DNA of 64,000 nt from CAIMWS01 sp964409245 (GCA_964409245.1 CAYPCQ010000033.1:1-64000); one strand, 5' to 3'; numbered from the stretch's first letter, positions 42,645 through 52,653 are shown. The notes: generated from the letters alone by a model not told the origin. Numbers and translations: made by a program.

Positions 42645-44606
42645 ATGAAGAAAGTCGCCCTCATATTTCTGGTGGCCGTCCTGCTGCCCAGCTTGGTCCT
42701 CGCCTGGCTGGCCATCCGATCCCTGCGCGATGAGCACCTCATATTGCGGCACCAGGAATCAGTGATTTACCAAAGCCGGGTGGATGCCCTGGCCAGCCAG
42801 GTGCGCAGCCAACTGGCCGCCCGGCAGCGCGAACTGGGGCTGGTGGTGGAATCGTTGGTTTCCGGGCAGACGCCCCGCGCGGTGGCCCCATTTTTCGATC
42901 AGCACCTCCACCAAAACTGGCCCCTGGCGGAAATCGGCTTCGTGGTGGACCTCCATGGGGTGATCCTGTGCCCCACCGCCACCAGCCGGCGGGAAGCCCA
43001 GCGGTTTAACTTTGATAATGGCTCCTTCCTGGGCAACCGCCAAGCCACGGAGGCGTTTGTCTCCAATAATAAGGGATTCAACGTCAACCAATGGGGATCC
43101 TCGATGCAATCCTTCCAGCAAAACCTCAGGCCGGCCGCGGATGGCCAGCCGGGGCCTCAGGCGACGATCCCTTCCGCCCCGCCTCCAGGCCAGTCCCCCA
43201 ATGGCCTCAGCCAGGCGGCGCAACCGATGGCCCAAGCCGTGGAATACTGGGGTAATAATAACCTGAAGCCGGGCGTGGCCCAGCGCAAAACCGCCACCCA
43301 AAACACGGTGGTGCCGCAAAGCCGGGGGCCGGGGGCGCAAGGGGAGCCATTTTCCCGGATCACGATTGCCGAAGCCGAATTCAACCGGCTGATCGGGGAT
43401 GGCAACGAGGGCACCATGGCCCGTTTCCTGAACAACCAGCTCAAGCTTTGGATCTGGTACCGCTCACTGCGCGATCCGCAGATTGTTTTTGGCGCGCAAT
43501 GCGATCTGAACCGGCTGGTGGAGGATTTGCGGCCCTTTTTCGCGCCCGCCGCGCCCAGCCAGAAGGAGCCAGGCGGAGAAAGCCCGGGCATTTCGCAAAC
43601 CAGCTCGGCGCGCCCGGGCAAAACCACCACCGACCTGGCGTGCGTGGCCCTGCTGGATGACACCGCCCGGCCGCGCATCCAATCGCATCCGCAATTCACC
43701 ACGGACTGGAAACACCCGTTTGTGGCGGCGGAAATCGGTGAAGCCTTGCCGCATTGGACAGCCGGCCTCTATTTTCTGAACCCGGCGCATTTCAACGAGG
43801 CCGCCCGCACGGTCCAAATCATCCTGGGCCTCGTCGTCTGCCTGCTGCTGCTGGCCATCGGGGGCGGCAGCTGGCTGATCGTCTCGGACCTGCGCCGGGA
43901 ATTGAACCAGGCCCGGTTGAAGACCGATTTTGTGGGCAACGTATCGCACGAGCTGAAAACGCCCCTGACCTCCATCCGCATGTTTTCCGAGCTGCTGGCC
44001 GAAGGCCGCGTGGCCGATCCGGGCAAGCAGAACCATTACCTCAAAATCATTCTGGCGGAATCCTCCCGCCTGACGCGGCTGATCAACAACGTCCTGGATT
44101 TCGCCCGCCTGGAACGGGGGGAAAAACAATACCATTTCTCCCCGCAGGATGTGGGCCAGCTGGTGGCCGGGGTGGTGGAAACTTACCGTCCCCACCTGGA
44201 AGCCAAAGGCTTTAAACTGGCGGCCAGCTGGCCAGCCGAAGCTTTGGAAGCGGATATCGACCCGGATGCCATCGCCCAGGTGGTGGTGAACCTGCTGTCC
44301 AACGCCGAAAAATATGCCAATGGCCGCCAGGAGATCCAAGTGCAGGTGGAGGCGCGAAAACCGGGCCAGCCCATGATCGAAGTCAGCATCCTGGACCGGG
44401 GCATCGGCGTGCCCAAAGGGTGCGAGAGCCGGATTTTCGAGAAGTTTTTCCGCGCCCACGATTCGCTCTCCTGCGGCATCCCCGGCTCGGGCCTGGGCCT
44501 GACCCTGGCCCGGCAGACGGCCCGCGCCCACCGGGGGGACGTGGTTTACGAACCCCGGCCGGAAGGGGGCAGCATTTTCCGCCTGCGGATCCCCGGCCGC
44601 TCATGA
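42645..44606 (+). CDS. Membrane sensor histidine kinase
   Basis: 653 residues from the ATG at 42645 (MKKVALIFLVAVLLPSLVLAW); AAGGAG lies about 18 nt upstream, rather far. Helix 1 is ~4-22 and helix 2 ~394-417 (IILGLVVCLLLLAIGGGSWLIV). Between them is a periplasmic region of about 370 residues with low-complexity Gln/Pro/Asn-rich stretches around 160-235. The HisKA domain has the phosphoacceptor His in NVSHELKTPLTSIRM; the ATPase domain has the N box VVNLLSNAEKYA, then SILDRGIGVPKG and GSGLGLTLARQ. Its stop overlaps the ATG of the OmpR regulator (ATGA), making a clear two-component pair. The signal is unknown. Confidence 0.93.
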   Translation: MKKVALIFLVAVLLPSLVLAWLAIRSLRDEHLILRHQESVIYQSRVDALASQVRSQLAARQRELGLVVESLVSGQTPRAVAPFFDQHLHQNWPLAEIGFVVDLHGVILCPTATSRREAQRFNFDNGSFLGNRQATEAFVSNNKGFNVNQWGSSMQSFQQNLRPAADGQPGPQATIPSAPPPGQSPNGLSQAAQPMAQAVEYWGNNNLKPGVAQRKTATQNTVVPQSRGPGAQGEPFSRITIAEAEFNRLIGDGNEGTMARFLNNQLKLWIWYRSLRDPQIVFGAQCDLNRLVEDLRPFFAPAAPSQKEPGGESPGISQTSSARPGKTTTDLACVALLDDTARPRIQSHPQFTTDWKHPFVAAEIGEALPHWTAGLYFLNPAHFNEAARTVQIILGLVVCLLLLAIGGGSWLIVSDLRRELNQARLKTDFVGNVSHELKTPLTSIRMFSELLAEGRVADPGKQNHYLKIILAESSRLTRLINNVLDFARLERGEKQYHFSPQDVGQLVAGVVETYRPHLEAKGFKLAASWPAEALEADIDPDAIAQVVVNLLSNAEKYANGRQEIQVQVEARKPGQPMIEVSILDRGIGVPKGCESRIFEKFFRAHDSLSCGIPGSGLGLTLARQTARAHRGDVVYEPRPEGGSIFRLRIPGRS

Positions 44607-45295
44607 AAAACAAGGCCCTCATCGTGGAAGACGACGCCCATATCCGGCTCGGCCTGGAGGAAATCCTGACCGGGGATGGCTGGGAGGTGCGGTCCTGCGA
44701 CCACGGCAGCCAGGCGCTGGCGGCGGCGCGCGAATTCCAGCCCGGGCTGATCCTGCTGGACATCATGCTGCCGGGCTTGAGCGGCTACGAGATCTGCCAG
44801 CAGCTGCGCGGAGCCAAGGTGCTGACGCCCATCCTCATGCTCACCGCCAAGAGCCAGGAAATCGACAAAGTCGTGGGCCTGGAACTGGGAGCCGACGACT
44901 ACGTGACCAAGCCGTTTGGCGTGCGGGAATTGCTGGCCCGCATCCATGCCTTGATGCGCCGGTCCCGCCCTGCCCTGCCCGAGGCCGGAGCCGCGGACAC
45001 TTTCCAAATCGGGGCGGCGCAGATTGACCCCCGGAAATACCAGGTCCAACGAGGGAGCGAAGTCTTCGAGCTGACCGCCAAGGAACTCAAGCTCCTCCAG
45101 CTGTTGCACCAGCATCCAGGCGTGGTCTTTTCACGGGATCAATTGCTGAACGAGGTCTGGGGATACCGTTACTTCGGCACCACCCGCACGCTGGACCAGA
45201 CCATCGTCCAGCTCCGGAAAAAACTGGGCGATCCCGCCGCCGCCCCCAAACATCTGCAGACCGTGCACGGGATCGGTTACCGGCTGGCGCCATGA
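44603..45295 (+). CDS. OmpR-family response regulator
   Basis: 230 residues from the ATG at 44603, overlapping the kinase stop by 4 nt. Receiver domain: acidic pair at 10-11, phosphoacceptor Asp53 in LLDIMLPG, Thr in LMLTAKS, Lys in DYVTKPFG. Winged-helix DNA-binding domain at ~130-230: FELTAKELKLLQLLHQHPG, SRDQLLNEVWGY, TRTLDQTIVQLRKKL, HLQTVHGIGYRL. It is phosphorylated by the kinase encoded just upstream. Downstream genes (the secreted protein at 45374) might be targets, but no binding site was identified. Confidence 0.95.
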   Translation: MKNKALIVEDDAHIRLGLEEILTGDGWEVRSCDHGSQALAAAREFQPGLILLDIMLPGLSGYEICQQLRGAKVLTPILMLTAKSQEIDKVVGLELGADDYVTKPFGVRELLARIHALMRRSRPALPEAGAADTFQIGAAQIDPRKYQVQRGSEVFELTAKELKLLQLLHQHPGVVFSRDQLLNEVWGYRYFGTTRTLDQTIVQLRKKLGDPAAAPKHLQTVHGIGYRLAP

Positions 45296-45373
45296 TTCCG
45301 CGCGGCCGGCCCACCGGCGCGCCGCGCGCCAACCAGGCTGGAATTGGCCATTGAATAAATCGGGCCGTCGGGC

Positions 45374-48322
45374 ATGCTGCAAAAACCTATGAAATGGACT
45401 TTGTGGTGCGTGGTTTGGGCTGGCCTCGCTGGCCAGCTGGCGGCCCAGACGGTGATCCCGGAGCTGGATCCCAAGGAACCGGCGGGCAGCCGCCCCTACG
45501 AGATGCTTGAAGCCGCCCGCAGCGAGGACCATGCCCCCACCGTGAAGTTCGACCACCTGGCGGGCTGGAAAGTGGAGGTGGCGGGGGACGCCTCCGCCAC
45601 CCTGCAGGCCACCCGCAGCCAGGAGGTGTGGAACCGGCCGGTGGCGCGGTTGAAATACCAGGGCAACGGCAAATCCGGCGCCGAGCCGAAAGTGTATCTG
45701 ATCCCGCCCCAGCCCGTGGCGGTGCCGGCCGGAGCCAGCGCGGTCGATCTCTGGATCCACGGCAACCGCTGGGATTGGGAAAACCCGCCGGACACCCCGC
45801 CGGTGAAGGTGGCCCTGCATTTGCGCGACGCCAGCGGGCACACCAACAGCCTGCTGGTGGACCGGGTGCGCTGGCAGGAATGGTGGCTGGCCCACCAGCA
45901 AATGCCCACCAATCTGGCCGCTCCCGTGTGCCTGGAGCGGATTGAAATCGCCGGCGGCTGGCAGAAGGATCCCCGCGAGATTTATTTCGATTCCATCCGG
46001 TTTTACGAGGAGCAAACCGGTCCTCTGGTTTTCGAACCCCGGCCCCGGCGCAACCTGAAACTATGGCCCGGGCAATCCCCCGGCGCCAACACCGGCCCCG
46101 GCACCCTGCCCTTTCCAACCCGCGAAACCACCATCCTGCCGATGCACTTCGAAAAAAATCACCGCACCTGGATGGAGCGCCGGGGCCCTGACCTGTATGC
46201 CTTCCACTATGAAGGCGGCGATGGACGGCTGGCCTATTATTTCGACGCCGGCGAAGGCCTGCCCAGCCTGCGCGCTGAATTCAATGGCCGCCTGGCCGCC
46301 ACCTTGATGAAGGAGGGAAAAATCCGGTTCGATGGATCAAAAAACCACGCTCTGAAGGCGGTGAAAAACCAGGCCGGAACCGTCACGGCCACCTACGCGG
46401 ACGGCACGGAATTGAGCCTTCAAATCTGGCAGAAATCATTGGTGCTGGATGTCATCAACCGGACTGGCGACGCGACCGGATTGGATTTCGGCCACCTGCC
46501 GGATGCCACCCAGCCCCGAACCTTCTGGATGCCGTTTTTGAATTACGCCGGCAGCCAGCCCTTGATTCTCCTTTCCCAGGCCGGTGCGCAGCGGGTGTTC
46601 GCCTCCATCTGGGTGGATTGGTACCGCTCGAACGGCTCGGAGTTGTTCGGGCCGGAAACCGGGCCCACCAACCAGGCGCGCATCAACGGCGGGGTGCGGT
46701 ATTTGAAGCGCACGGACGGGATCCGCAATCCCCTTTTTGAGCGGATCTTCATCACGGTGTCGCCGCTGGTGGAGGAAGTGCTGCCAACGGTCGCCAACCC
46801 GGTGGGCTTGCATGCCCGGCAGGCGGCGGACCGTTTGTGGCAGGAGACCTGGGGGCCGGATAATTACGAAAAGCAGATGCAGCGCAGCCGCATGTTGCGG
46901 GCTTACGGCATTGAAAAGCTGATCCAGTGCAACCATGAGATCAGCTGGCGGGACGGCGGTGAAAGCTTCACGCTGCGGCGCCACGCCGCCCCGAAAAAAG
47001 GCGGGGACGAAGCCTTGCGCCAATATGTGGCCCACCAGCGCGGCCTGGGCTGGCGGGCGGGGCTTTACAGCAACTACACCGATTTTGCGCCCGTCAACGA
47101 GTTCTGGACCCCGGACGCGGTGCAACGCCTGCCGGATGGCAAATGGCGGTCCGCCTGGCCGCGCTGCTGGGCGCTCAAGCCGCTGAGCGCCGTCCAATTC
47201 GACGCCCAGCTCGCGCCCTGGATCAAGCAAGTGTTCAACCCCAGCAGCGCCTACACCGATGTGCATACCGCGGTGGCTCCCTGGGGATACCTGGATTGCG
47301 ACGCGCGGACGCCCGGGGCCGCCACCTTCGCCCAGACTTTCTACGCTTACGGCGAACTTTTGCGCAATGACTCGCGCGTGTATGAAGGCCCCATCTTTTC
47401 GGAGGGATCTTATCACTGGCTGTATGCGGGGCTGGCCGATGGCAACTACGCGCTGGCTTACAACCACCGGCCCCTGGCCAAGGAACCGCTGCTGCCGGTC
47501 TTCGATCTCTACCAGATCCACACCCGGGAATGCGACATCGGGATGGGCTGGACCGCCAACTTCTGCGATGCCATCCCGGATTGGCGCAAGCCGGAAAACC
47601 TGGACCGGGCCATTGACCGGTTCCTGCTGCACACCCTGGCCTACGGCCATATCGGCTGGCTGGTGGAGGAAGAGCACGGGATGGCCCGCACCTGCCGGTC
47701 CTATTACCTGCTGCAGGCGGTCCAGGCCCGCTACGGATTGGAAACGCCCCAACGGATCGCCTATTGGGATGGCCAGGGGCTGGTGAGCGTTTCCGAGGCG
47801 CTGGACCGGAATCTGCCCGCGACCCGCCGCCAGCTGCATATCGAATACGCCAACGGCTTGAAACTCTGGCTGAATGACCATCCCACTGAAAACTGGGTGG
47901 TGGAGGCCGATGGCCGGAAACGGATTCTGCCGCCGGCCGGGTGGGCGGCCTGCCACGCGAAATCCGGCCTGGACAGCTATTCCGCGCTGGAAGGCTCCAA
48001 AGTCGATTTCCTGGCCTGCCCGGATTACCTCTATCAGGATGGCCGCGGCCAGCTCTTTTCCACCCCGGCGGCCGCCGCCCGGGGTGGCCTGGCCATCCGC
48101 CCCTTGAACGCCGGGCAGCTGGAGGTGGTGCACATCTCCGGGGAGGAGGCGTTCACGGTGCGGCGGCCATTCGGGCGCCGGGGTTCCGCCACTGCGTGTG
48201 CAGCCTTCGAGGCCAGCGGCAAGCCATTGCCGGCGCCGGCCCTGAGCGGCAGCGCCACGGAGACCACCATCCAGCCCCGCCCGGGCGCGGTGCGCTACGT
48301 CCTCGAATTCAGCGGCCGATGA
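45374..48322 (+). CDS. Large secreted protein, putative glycoside hydrolase
   Basis: 982 residues; the ATG at 45374 or the one at 45389 (MKWTLWCVVWAGLAGQLAAQ) gives the signal peptide. I do not recognise a named family with confidence. Residues ~50-215 look like a carbohydrate-binding beta-sandwich (VAVPAGASAVDLWIHGNRWDW). From ~445 a barrel-like core appears, rich in Trp and acidic residues (LWQETWGPDNYEKQMQRS, LGWRAGLYSNYTDFAPVNEF, SAYTDVHTAVAPWGYLDCDA, SEGSYHWLYAGLADGNYA). This pattern resembles the (beta/alpha)8 fold of alpha-galactosidase or GH101-like enzymes. The C-terminal ~120 residues are beta-rich. The context is a monocistronic gene after a two-component system. Role in polysaccharide breakdown is inferred. 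Confidence 0.6.
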   Translation: MLQKPMKWTLWCVVWAGLAGQLAAQTVIPELDPKEPAGSRPYEMLEAARSEDHAPTVKFDHLAGWKVEVAGDASATLQATRSQEVWNRPVARLKYQGNGKSGAEPKVYLIPPQPVAVPAGASAVDLWIHGNRWDWENPPDTPPVKVALHLRDASGHTNSLLVDRVRWQEWWLAHQQMPTNLAAPVCLERIEIAGGWQKDPREIYFDSIRFYEEQTGPLVFEPRPRRNLKLWPGQSPGANTGPGTLPFPTRETTILPMHFEKNHRTWMERRGPDLYAFHYEGGDGRLAYYFDAGEGLPSLRAEFNGRLAATLMKEGKIRFDGSKNHALKAVKNQAGTVTATYADGTELSLQIWQKSLVLDVINRTGDATGLDFGHLPDATQPRTFWMPFLNYAGSQPLILLSQAGAQRVFASIWVDWYRSNGSELFGPETGPTNQARINGGVRYLKRTDGIRNPLFERIFITVSPLVEEVLPTVANPVGLHARQAADRLWQETWGPDNYEKQMQRSRMLRAYGIEKLIQCNHEISWRDGGESFTLRRHAAPKKGGDEALRQYVAHQRGLGWRAGLYSNYTDFAPVNEFWTPDAVQRLPDGKWRSAWPRCWALKPLSAVQFDAQLAPWIKQVFNPSSAYTDVHTAVAPWGYLDCDARTPGAATFAQTFYAYGELLRNDSRVYEGPIFSEGSYHWLYAGLADGNYALAYNHRPLAKEPLLPVFDLYQIHTRECDIGMGWTANFCDAIPDWRKPENLDRAIDRFLLHTLAYGHIGWLVEEEHGMARTCRSYYLLQAVQARYGLETPQRIAYWDGQGLVSVSEALDRNLPATRRQLHIEYANGLKLWLNDHPTENWVVEADGRKRILPPAGWAACHAKSGLDSYSALEGSKVDFLACPDYLYQDGRGQLFSTPAAAARGGLAIRPLNAGQLEVVHISGEEAFTVRRPFGRRGSATACAAFEASGKPLPAPALSGSATETTIQPRPGAVRYVLEFSGR

Positions 48323-48418
48323 CCGCTGCGCCGGGAATGGCGGAGGATTTTTTGCGCGAAACCCGGGCCGTGAATTTCGCGTTCGACAGGCCAAACCCGG
48401 CTCGCTAGGCTGAGGATC

Positions 48419-49309
48419 ATGACACAAGAACCGTTGTTGCGATTAGAGTTGCCGGGCTTGGCCAAACTGAAGAGTGGGAAGGTGCGCGAGGTTTTCGACC
48501 TGGGCGACCGCCTTTTATTCGTGGCTTCGGACCGGATTTCGGCTTTTGACTGCATCATGCCCAACGGCGTTCCCCGCAAAGGGGAAGTGCTCACGCAGAT
48601 CTCCCATTTTTGGTTCGACCAGACCGAAAGCCTGGTGCCGAACCACCGCCTGGCGCGCGCGGAAGATCCCCTGCCGGCCGTGCTGCAACCCTACGCCGAC
48701 CGCCTGGGGCGCCGCAGCATGCAGGTCCGCAAAGCCCAGCCGCTGGCCATCGAATGCGTGGTGCGGGGCTACCTGGCCGGCTCCGGATGGAAGGAATACC
48801 AGTCAAGCCAGACGGTTTGCGGGATCAAGCTGCCGCCCGGGCTGAAGGAATCCTCGGAGCTGCCCGAGCCGATTTTCACCCCGGCCACCAAGGCGGAAAC
48901 CGGGCATGATGAAAACATCCCCTTTGAACGGGCGGCGGAGATCGTGGGCCCCGCGATCGCCGGGCAGGCCCGGGATTTGAGCCTGCGCATTTACAAGCAA
49001 GCCCGCGAATATGCCCGCACCCGCGGCATCATCATCGCCGACACCAAATTCGAATTCGGCCTGGCCGATGGCCAACTGATCCTGATCGACGAGGTGCTTA
49101 CGCCGGATTCTTCGCGGTTCTGGCCCGCCGGCCAATACCAACCCGGCAAAAGCCAGCCGAGCTTTGACAAGCAATTCGTGCGCGACTACCTGGAAACGCT
49201 GGATTGGAATAAGACCCCGCCCGCTCCGGCCCTGCCGCCGGAAGTGGTGGCCAAGACCACCGCCAAATACCTGGAGGCCTACCAACGGCTGACGGGCAAG
49301 GATCTTTAA
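48419..49309 (+). CDS. purC: Phosphoribosylaminoimidazole-succinocarboxamide synthase
   Basis: 296 residues. Joins aspartate to CAIR with ATP to form SAICAR in purine synthesis. Typical segments: GKVREVFDLGDRLLFVASDR at ~19-38, IECVVRGYLAGSGWKEY, TPATKAETGHDENI, GIIIADTKFEFG and LIDEVLTPDSSRFW. The length matches the longer, yeast-like PurC form (around 300 residues) rather than the ~240-residue bacterial type. Cytoplasmic. The Xer recombinase gene starts 40 nt later on the same strand. Confidence 0.97.
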   Translation: MTQEPLLRLELPGLAKLKSGKVREVFDLGDRLLFVASDRISAFDCIMPNGVPRKGEVLTQISHFWFDQTESLVPNHRLARAEDPLPAVLQPYADRLGRRSMQVRKAQPLAIECVVRGYLAGSGWKEYQSSQTVCGIKLPPGLKESSELPEPIFTPATKAETGHDENIPFERAAEIVGPAIAGQARDLSLRIYKQAREYARTRGIIIADTKFEFGLADGQLILIDEVLTPDSSRFWPAGQYQPGKSQPSFDKQFVRDYLETLDWNKTPPAPALPPEVVAKTTAKYLEAYQRLTGKDL

Positions 49310-49349
49310 ATTTAAAGGATCAAGATCGCTTTGGGGCCGCTCCCGCGGG

Positions 49350-50327
49350 GTGCGGCCCATCACTGCCGTGCAAGCACTGGTCGAGGATTTTCTGCAATAC
49401 CTGCGCCATGAAAAGGGCCAATCGGAATTCACGCAGAAAACCTACGCTTACCTGCTGGGGCATTTCCTGACCTGGGCCAAAACGCAGGGCTTGGAGCGCT
49501 GGGAGCAGGTGGAGTTGGACCACCTCTCGGCTTACGTGAACCGGGAGCGCCAGCGGGATGTCCTCAATCCGCAGGGAAAGCCCGTCAGAAAACTCAGCGC
49601 CGAGACGGTTTACCTGGAAATGGCCGCCCTGCGGGCTTTTTACCGGTATTGTGAAGGCGAAAAACTGCTGGCCGCCAACGCGGCCGAAAATTTATCGCTG
49701 CCCCGGCGCTGGGAGCGCCTGCCCAAAGCGTTGTCGGGCTCGGAAATCGAACAATTGCTGAAGCCGGTGAGGCCGGAAACCCCGGACACCCTGTGCGACC
49801 AGGCGTTCCTGGAAATCTCCTATTCCTGCGGCCTGCGCCTGGCGGAACTCTGCGGCATCCGCCTGGAACAGCTGCACCTGGAGGCGGGCTTCATCACCGT
49901 GGTGGGCAAAGGCAACAAGGAACGGGTGGTGCCGATTGGCCGCCAGGCGGTGGAAACCGTGCGGCGCTACCTGGAGCTGGGCCGGCCCAAGCTCCGCAAC
50001 GAGCGCAGCCCGGCCAAGGTGTTCTTGAACCACTGGGGCCGCGGCCTGGCCACCAGCACCCTGTGGCTCCGGGTTAAAAAGCGGGCCCGCCTGGCGGGCA
50101 TGGACCGCAATGTGACCCCGCACATGCTGCGCCACAGCTTCGCCACGCACCTGCTGGAGCATGGGGCGGATTTGCGCATCATCCAGGAATTGCTCGGCCA
50201 TGCCAGCATCAACACCACGGAGCACTACACCCACGTGGCCGGCCACCGGCTCAAGGAAATCCACCGGCGGTTCCACCCGCGGTCGGAGGCCGTGAAGGAT
50301 TCAGCCTCGCCCCTGCGGAGAACCTGA
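49350..50327 (+). CDS. Xer-type tyrosine recombinase
   Basis: 325 residues, GTG start (MRPITAVQALVEDFLQYLRH). The N-terminal SAM-like core-binding domain is ~6-105; an insertion around 66-85 (RERQRDVLNPQGKPVRKLS) makes it longer than E. coli XerC or XerD (298). Catalytic residues are complete: Arg163 (GLRLAELCG), Lys187 (VVGKGNKERVVP), His258 and Arg261 (HMLRHSFATHLL), His284 (LLGHASINTTEHY) and Tyr293. Probably resolves chromosome dimers at dif; it could also be a mobile-element integrase, but no att site or cargo is visible. Naming it XerC or XerD is not possible from sequence alone. Confidence 0.9.
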   Translation: MRPITAVQALVEDFLQYLRHEKGQSEFTQKTYAYLLGHFLTWAKTQGLERWEQVELDHLSAYVNRERQRDVLNPQGKPVRKLSAETVYLEMAALRAFYRYCEGEKLLAANAAENLSLPRRWERLPKALSGSEIEQLLKPVRPETPDTLCDQAFLEISYSCGLRLAELCGIRLEQLHLEAGFITVVGKGNKERVVPIGRQAVETVRRYLELGRPKLRNERSPAKVFLNHWGRGLATSTLWLRVKKRARLAGMDRNVTPHMLRHSFATHLLEHGADLRIIQELLGHASINTTEHYTHVAGHRLKEIHRRFHPRSEAVKDSASPLRRT

Positions 50328-50345
50328 TGGCACCGCGAGGCGAGG

Positions 50346-51200
50346 CTACGGCAGCAGCTGGTCGGCATGCGGCTGGTGATCGCTGTTCCATCGTTTCAGC
50401 CGCAAATCGTCCAAATCATATAACTTTTCTTCCTTGGGAGCCTCCACATGCCCATCGCACAGCACAATATTTTCGGCGTTGTTGTGCCGTCTTCGATTGG
50501 CCGCCTGGTAACCCGCTCGGAAGGCCGACTTGGGATTCGCCAGGCGGTTCCGGATATTGATATCCAGCAAGGCCATGCCGGTGTGGGCATCGGCGGCTTT
50601 AACTCCGTAAAGGAGGTCGATCACCGCCGAGGAAAGGCGCACCAAAGTGGCATCCCCAATGGCGATCATATCGCTGGGGACCAGGATTTTGTTTTCGGGA
50701 ATCCGGGCTTCGGCAAGGCTGGCCCCCAGGAAATTGCCGTCCGGATCGATTTTGGAGTAGATCCCCCCCAAGCCCAAGTCGCTCAACGGGTATTTCACGC
50801 CATTGGCATTGTATCCGTAGCTTCCCAAGGGAACCGCGACATCATTGCCATCCACACTGGCTCCTTTGTAAGCGGGACAACGGTAGAGCGGATCAAGCCA
50901 TTTATGAGCGGTGTAAGGCGTCAATTGGGTATGCCAATACATCGTGGGCTGGTCGGTGAAACTATCGTAATTATACACCGGGTAGGACTGATAATCATGG
51001 ACGTAGGAACTTAAACCCACACCCAGCTGGCGCAGGTTGCTTTTGCACTTCAACGATTGCGCCAGGGATTTGGCTTCACTGATCGAAGTCAGCAGCAGCG
51101 CCACGAGGATGGCAATGATGGCGATGACCACTAAAAGCTCGATCAGCGTGAAGGCCGGGGGCAGGTTCCGCCCCCCAACGCCACACCGCAGCCTTGCCAT
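50346..51200 (-). CDS. Prepilin-like secreted protein with type II/IV N-methylation signal
   Basis: 284 residues from the ATG at 51200 (MARLRCGVGGRNLPPAFTLI). The N-terminus has the prepilin signal FTLIELLVVIAIIAILVALL, processed before Phe by a prepilin peptidase. After the helix comes SNLRQLGVGLSSYVHDYQSYP and a C-terminal H-X-G-rich region, NAENIVLCDGHVEAPKEEKLY, characteristic of the DUF1559/prepilin-like family greatly expanded in Planctomycetes and Verrucomicrobia. These are thought to be pseudopilins or surface proteins of unknown role. Convergent with the Xer gene. Confidence 0.85.
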   Translation of the reverse strand: MARLRCGVGGRNLPPAFTLIELLVVIAIIAILVALLLTSISEAKSLAQSLKCKSNLRQLGVGLSSYVHDYQSYPVYNYDSFTDQPTMYWHTQLTPYTAHKWLDPLYRCPAYKGASVDGNDVAVPLGSYGYNANGVKYPLSDLGLGGIYSKIDPDGNFLGASLAEARIPENKILVPSDMIAIGDATLVRLSSAVIDLLYGVKAADAHTGMALLDINIRNRLANPKSAFRAGYQAANRRRHNNAENIVLCDGHVEAPKEEKLYDLDDLRLKRWNSDHQPHADQLLP

Positions 51201-51260
51201 CTTGGGACGGATTGAAAAACGACTGTGTGCCTGACTTGCGCAAGGCCACATACCAAGCCG

Positions 51261-52325
51261 TTACTGAGCCAGGCTGATGACCCGGTAAAAACGCAGGGTT
51301 GCGCCACTGGTGGCGGTGTCCAGGAAGAACGCCTTGGGGGTGCTTCCCAAAGCCTGCCAGGAGGCCGGGTCGGAGGGATTGGAGGTGCAGTCGATGCGAT
51401 ACGAAACCGTGTTGGCGGTTTTACTCCAATTCAGCAGTATCCCCCCACCCATGGGGGTGAGGGTCAGATCCGTTATGGGCTCGGGTTTCTGGACGGCACC
51501 ACCGCGGCTCATCTCGAACATCCGGGAGAACTGGGATGCGTCGGTGAAGTTAATGTCCGGAGCGCCTGCCGACGATTGCTGGGAATGAACCTCGGCGACA
51601 ATCCCGGACCCGGGGCAGAGGAAATAATAAATCCGGATATAGTCGGTTTCAAAAGATTGGAAGTCACCGGTCATTTCCAAATCCACCAGGGTTTCGTAGG
51701 TATCCAGCTCGTTAACGCGCAAACAAGCGTTGGTGCCAAGGCCGGGCAGGATGATCGTCCCGTAGGCATCCACCGTCACTTCGGCGCTGTAATTGATGCG
51801 GGCCGGCATCAGCCCGAGCACGGTAAAATCGAAAGTGGTGCTCAGATTCCAGGTGTCTTGATACTTCAACGGGTCTGGAAAATCGACTATGGGTGGGTTG
51901 AATTGCCCCTCTGAGGGATCGTCAGCCGGGTTGGCAAACCCATAATTGCGCCGCCCAACCCCGGCCACTTGCTCCAGGTACATCCAGGCCTTGGCGACGC
52001 CTGTTGACTCCACGGTTTGCCGTTCGGCATATTTCGCCAGCGGGTAATTATCCCCATGGGAACCATCGCTGGTTTCCACATAATCGTAGCGATAAATGAC
52101 GTTGGTCGGGCCGGTGGAGAAATCCCAAACCTGCGGCCCTCCAGGGTTGCCCAACCGTCCGGTCACGTCATAGTGCGAGGCGGAGAGGGCGGTGGGAGCC
52201 GGGTTGGCATAGACCCGGTAATACTGCCCCACCGTGCTGAACATATCTTTGGAAGTGATCGTCACCTGGCCGCTAGCCATGCCAGCACTGGCGATGATGA
52301 CCGCGATTGTGTATTCTGCTTTCAT
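51261..52325 (-). CDS. Secreted protein of unknown function with Fn3-like C-terminus
   Basis: 354 residues from the ATG at 52325 (MKAEYTIAVIIASAGMASGQ), which gives a short signal peptide. The body (residues ~20-260) is beta-rich with no motif I recognise; it includes GGPQVWDFSTGPTN, a phrase I have seen in secreted surface proteins of Bacteroidetes and Verrucomicrobia. The last ~90 residues (ITDLTLTPMGGGILLNWSKT, TSNPSDPASWQALGS, RFYRVISLAQ) look like the Fn3-type fold used in PVC secreted proteins to hold stalks or C-terminal anchors. It lies just upstream of the prepilin-like gene on the same strand, 60 nt apart, so possibly cotranscribed. Confidence 0.65.
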   Translation of the reverse strand: MKAEYTIAVIIASAGMASGQVTITSKDMFSTVGQYYRVYANPAPTALSASHYDVTGRLGNPGGPQVWDFSTGPTNVIYRYDYVETSDGSHGDNYPLAKYAERQTVESTGVAKAWMYLEQVAGVGRRNYGFANPADDPSEGQFNPPIVDFPDPLKYQDTWNLSTTFDFTVLGLMPARINYSAEVTVDAYGTIILPGLGTNACLRVNELDTYETLVDLEMTGDFQSFETDYIRIYYFLCPGSGIVAEVHSQQSSAGAPDINFTDASQFSRMFEMSRGGAVQKPEPITDLTLTPMGGGILLNWSKTANTVSYRIDCTSNPSDPASWQALGSTPKAFFLDTATSGATLRFYRVISLAQ

Positions 52326-52653
52326 ACTCTTTTGATCCTGGCGTTGACCTGACACCATCGGCTCCTTATTCCGTTTCCGTAACTCCTTTAAGCTTGATGT
52401 GGGGCCGATACTCCACTCCTAATCCATAAAGCCGCCCTAAACAAGCCCAAAAGCAGATACCCGGTTTACACCAAGGAATAGAAGCATTTTTCATGCCGCT
52501 TATCACAACCCCTTACCAACTTCGGATCACCAGGCCAGGACGCCACGATCAGCAGGGATCGGCTGTTTTCACACTAAAAGCGTGAAACCCACGCACCCCC
52601 AGCAAGGGCTGGCTTCCAATAAAATCCAGATTGGCTGCCTTGCCTAAGCCATG

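Noticed and set aside
46436..48427. 663-codon minus-strand open frame opposite the secreted protein gene
   Set aside because: It lies antisense to a gene with a signal peptide and coherent domains; the translation is rich in Gly, Arg, Pro and His with no motif. High-GC shadow frame.
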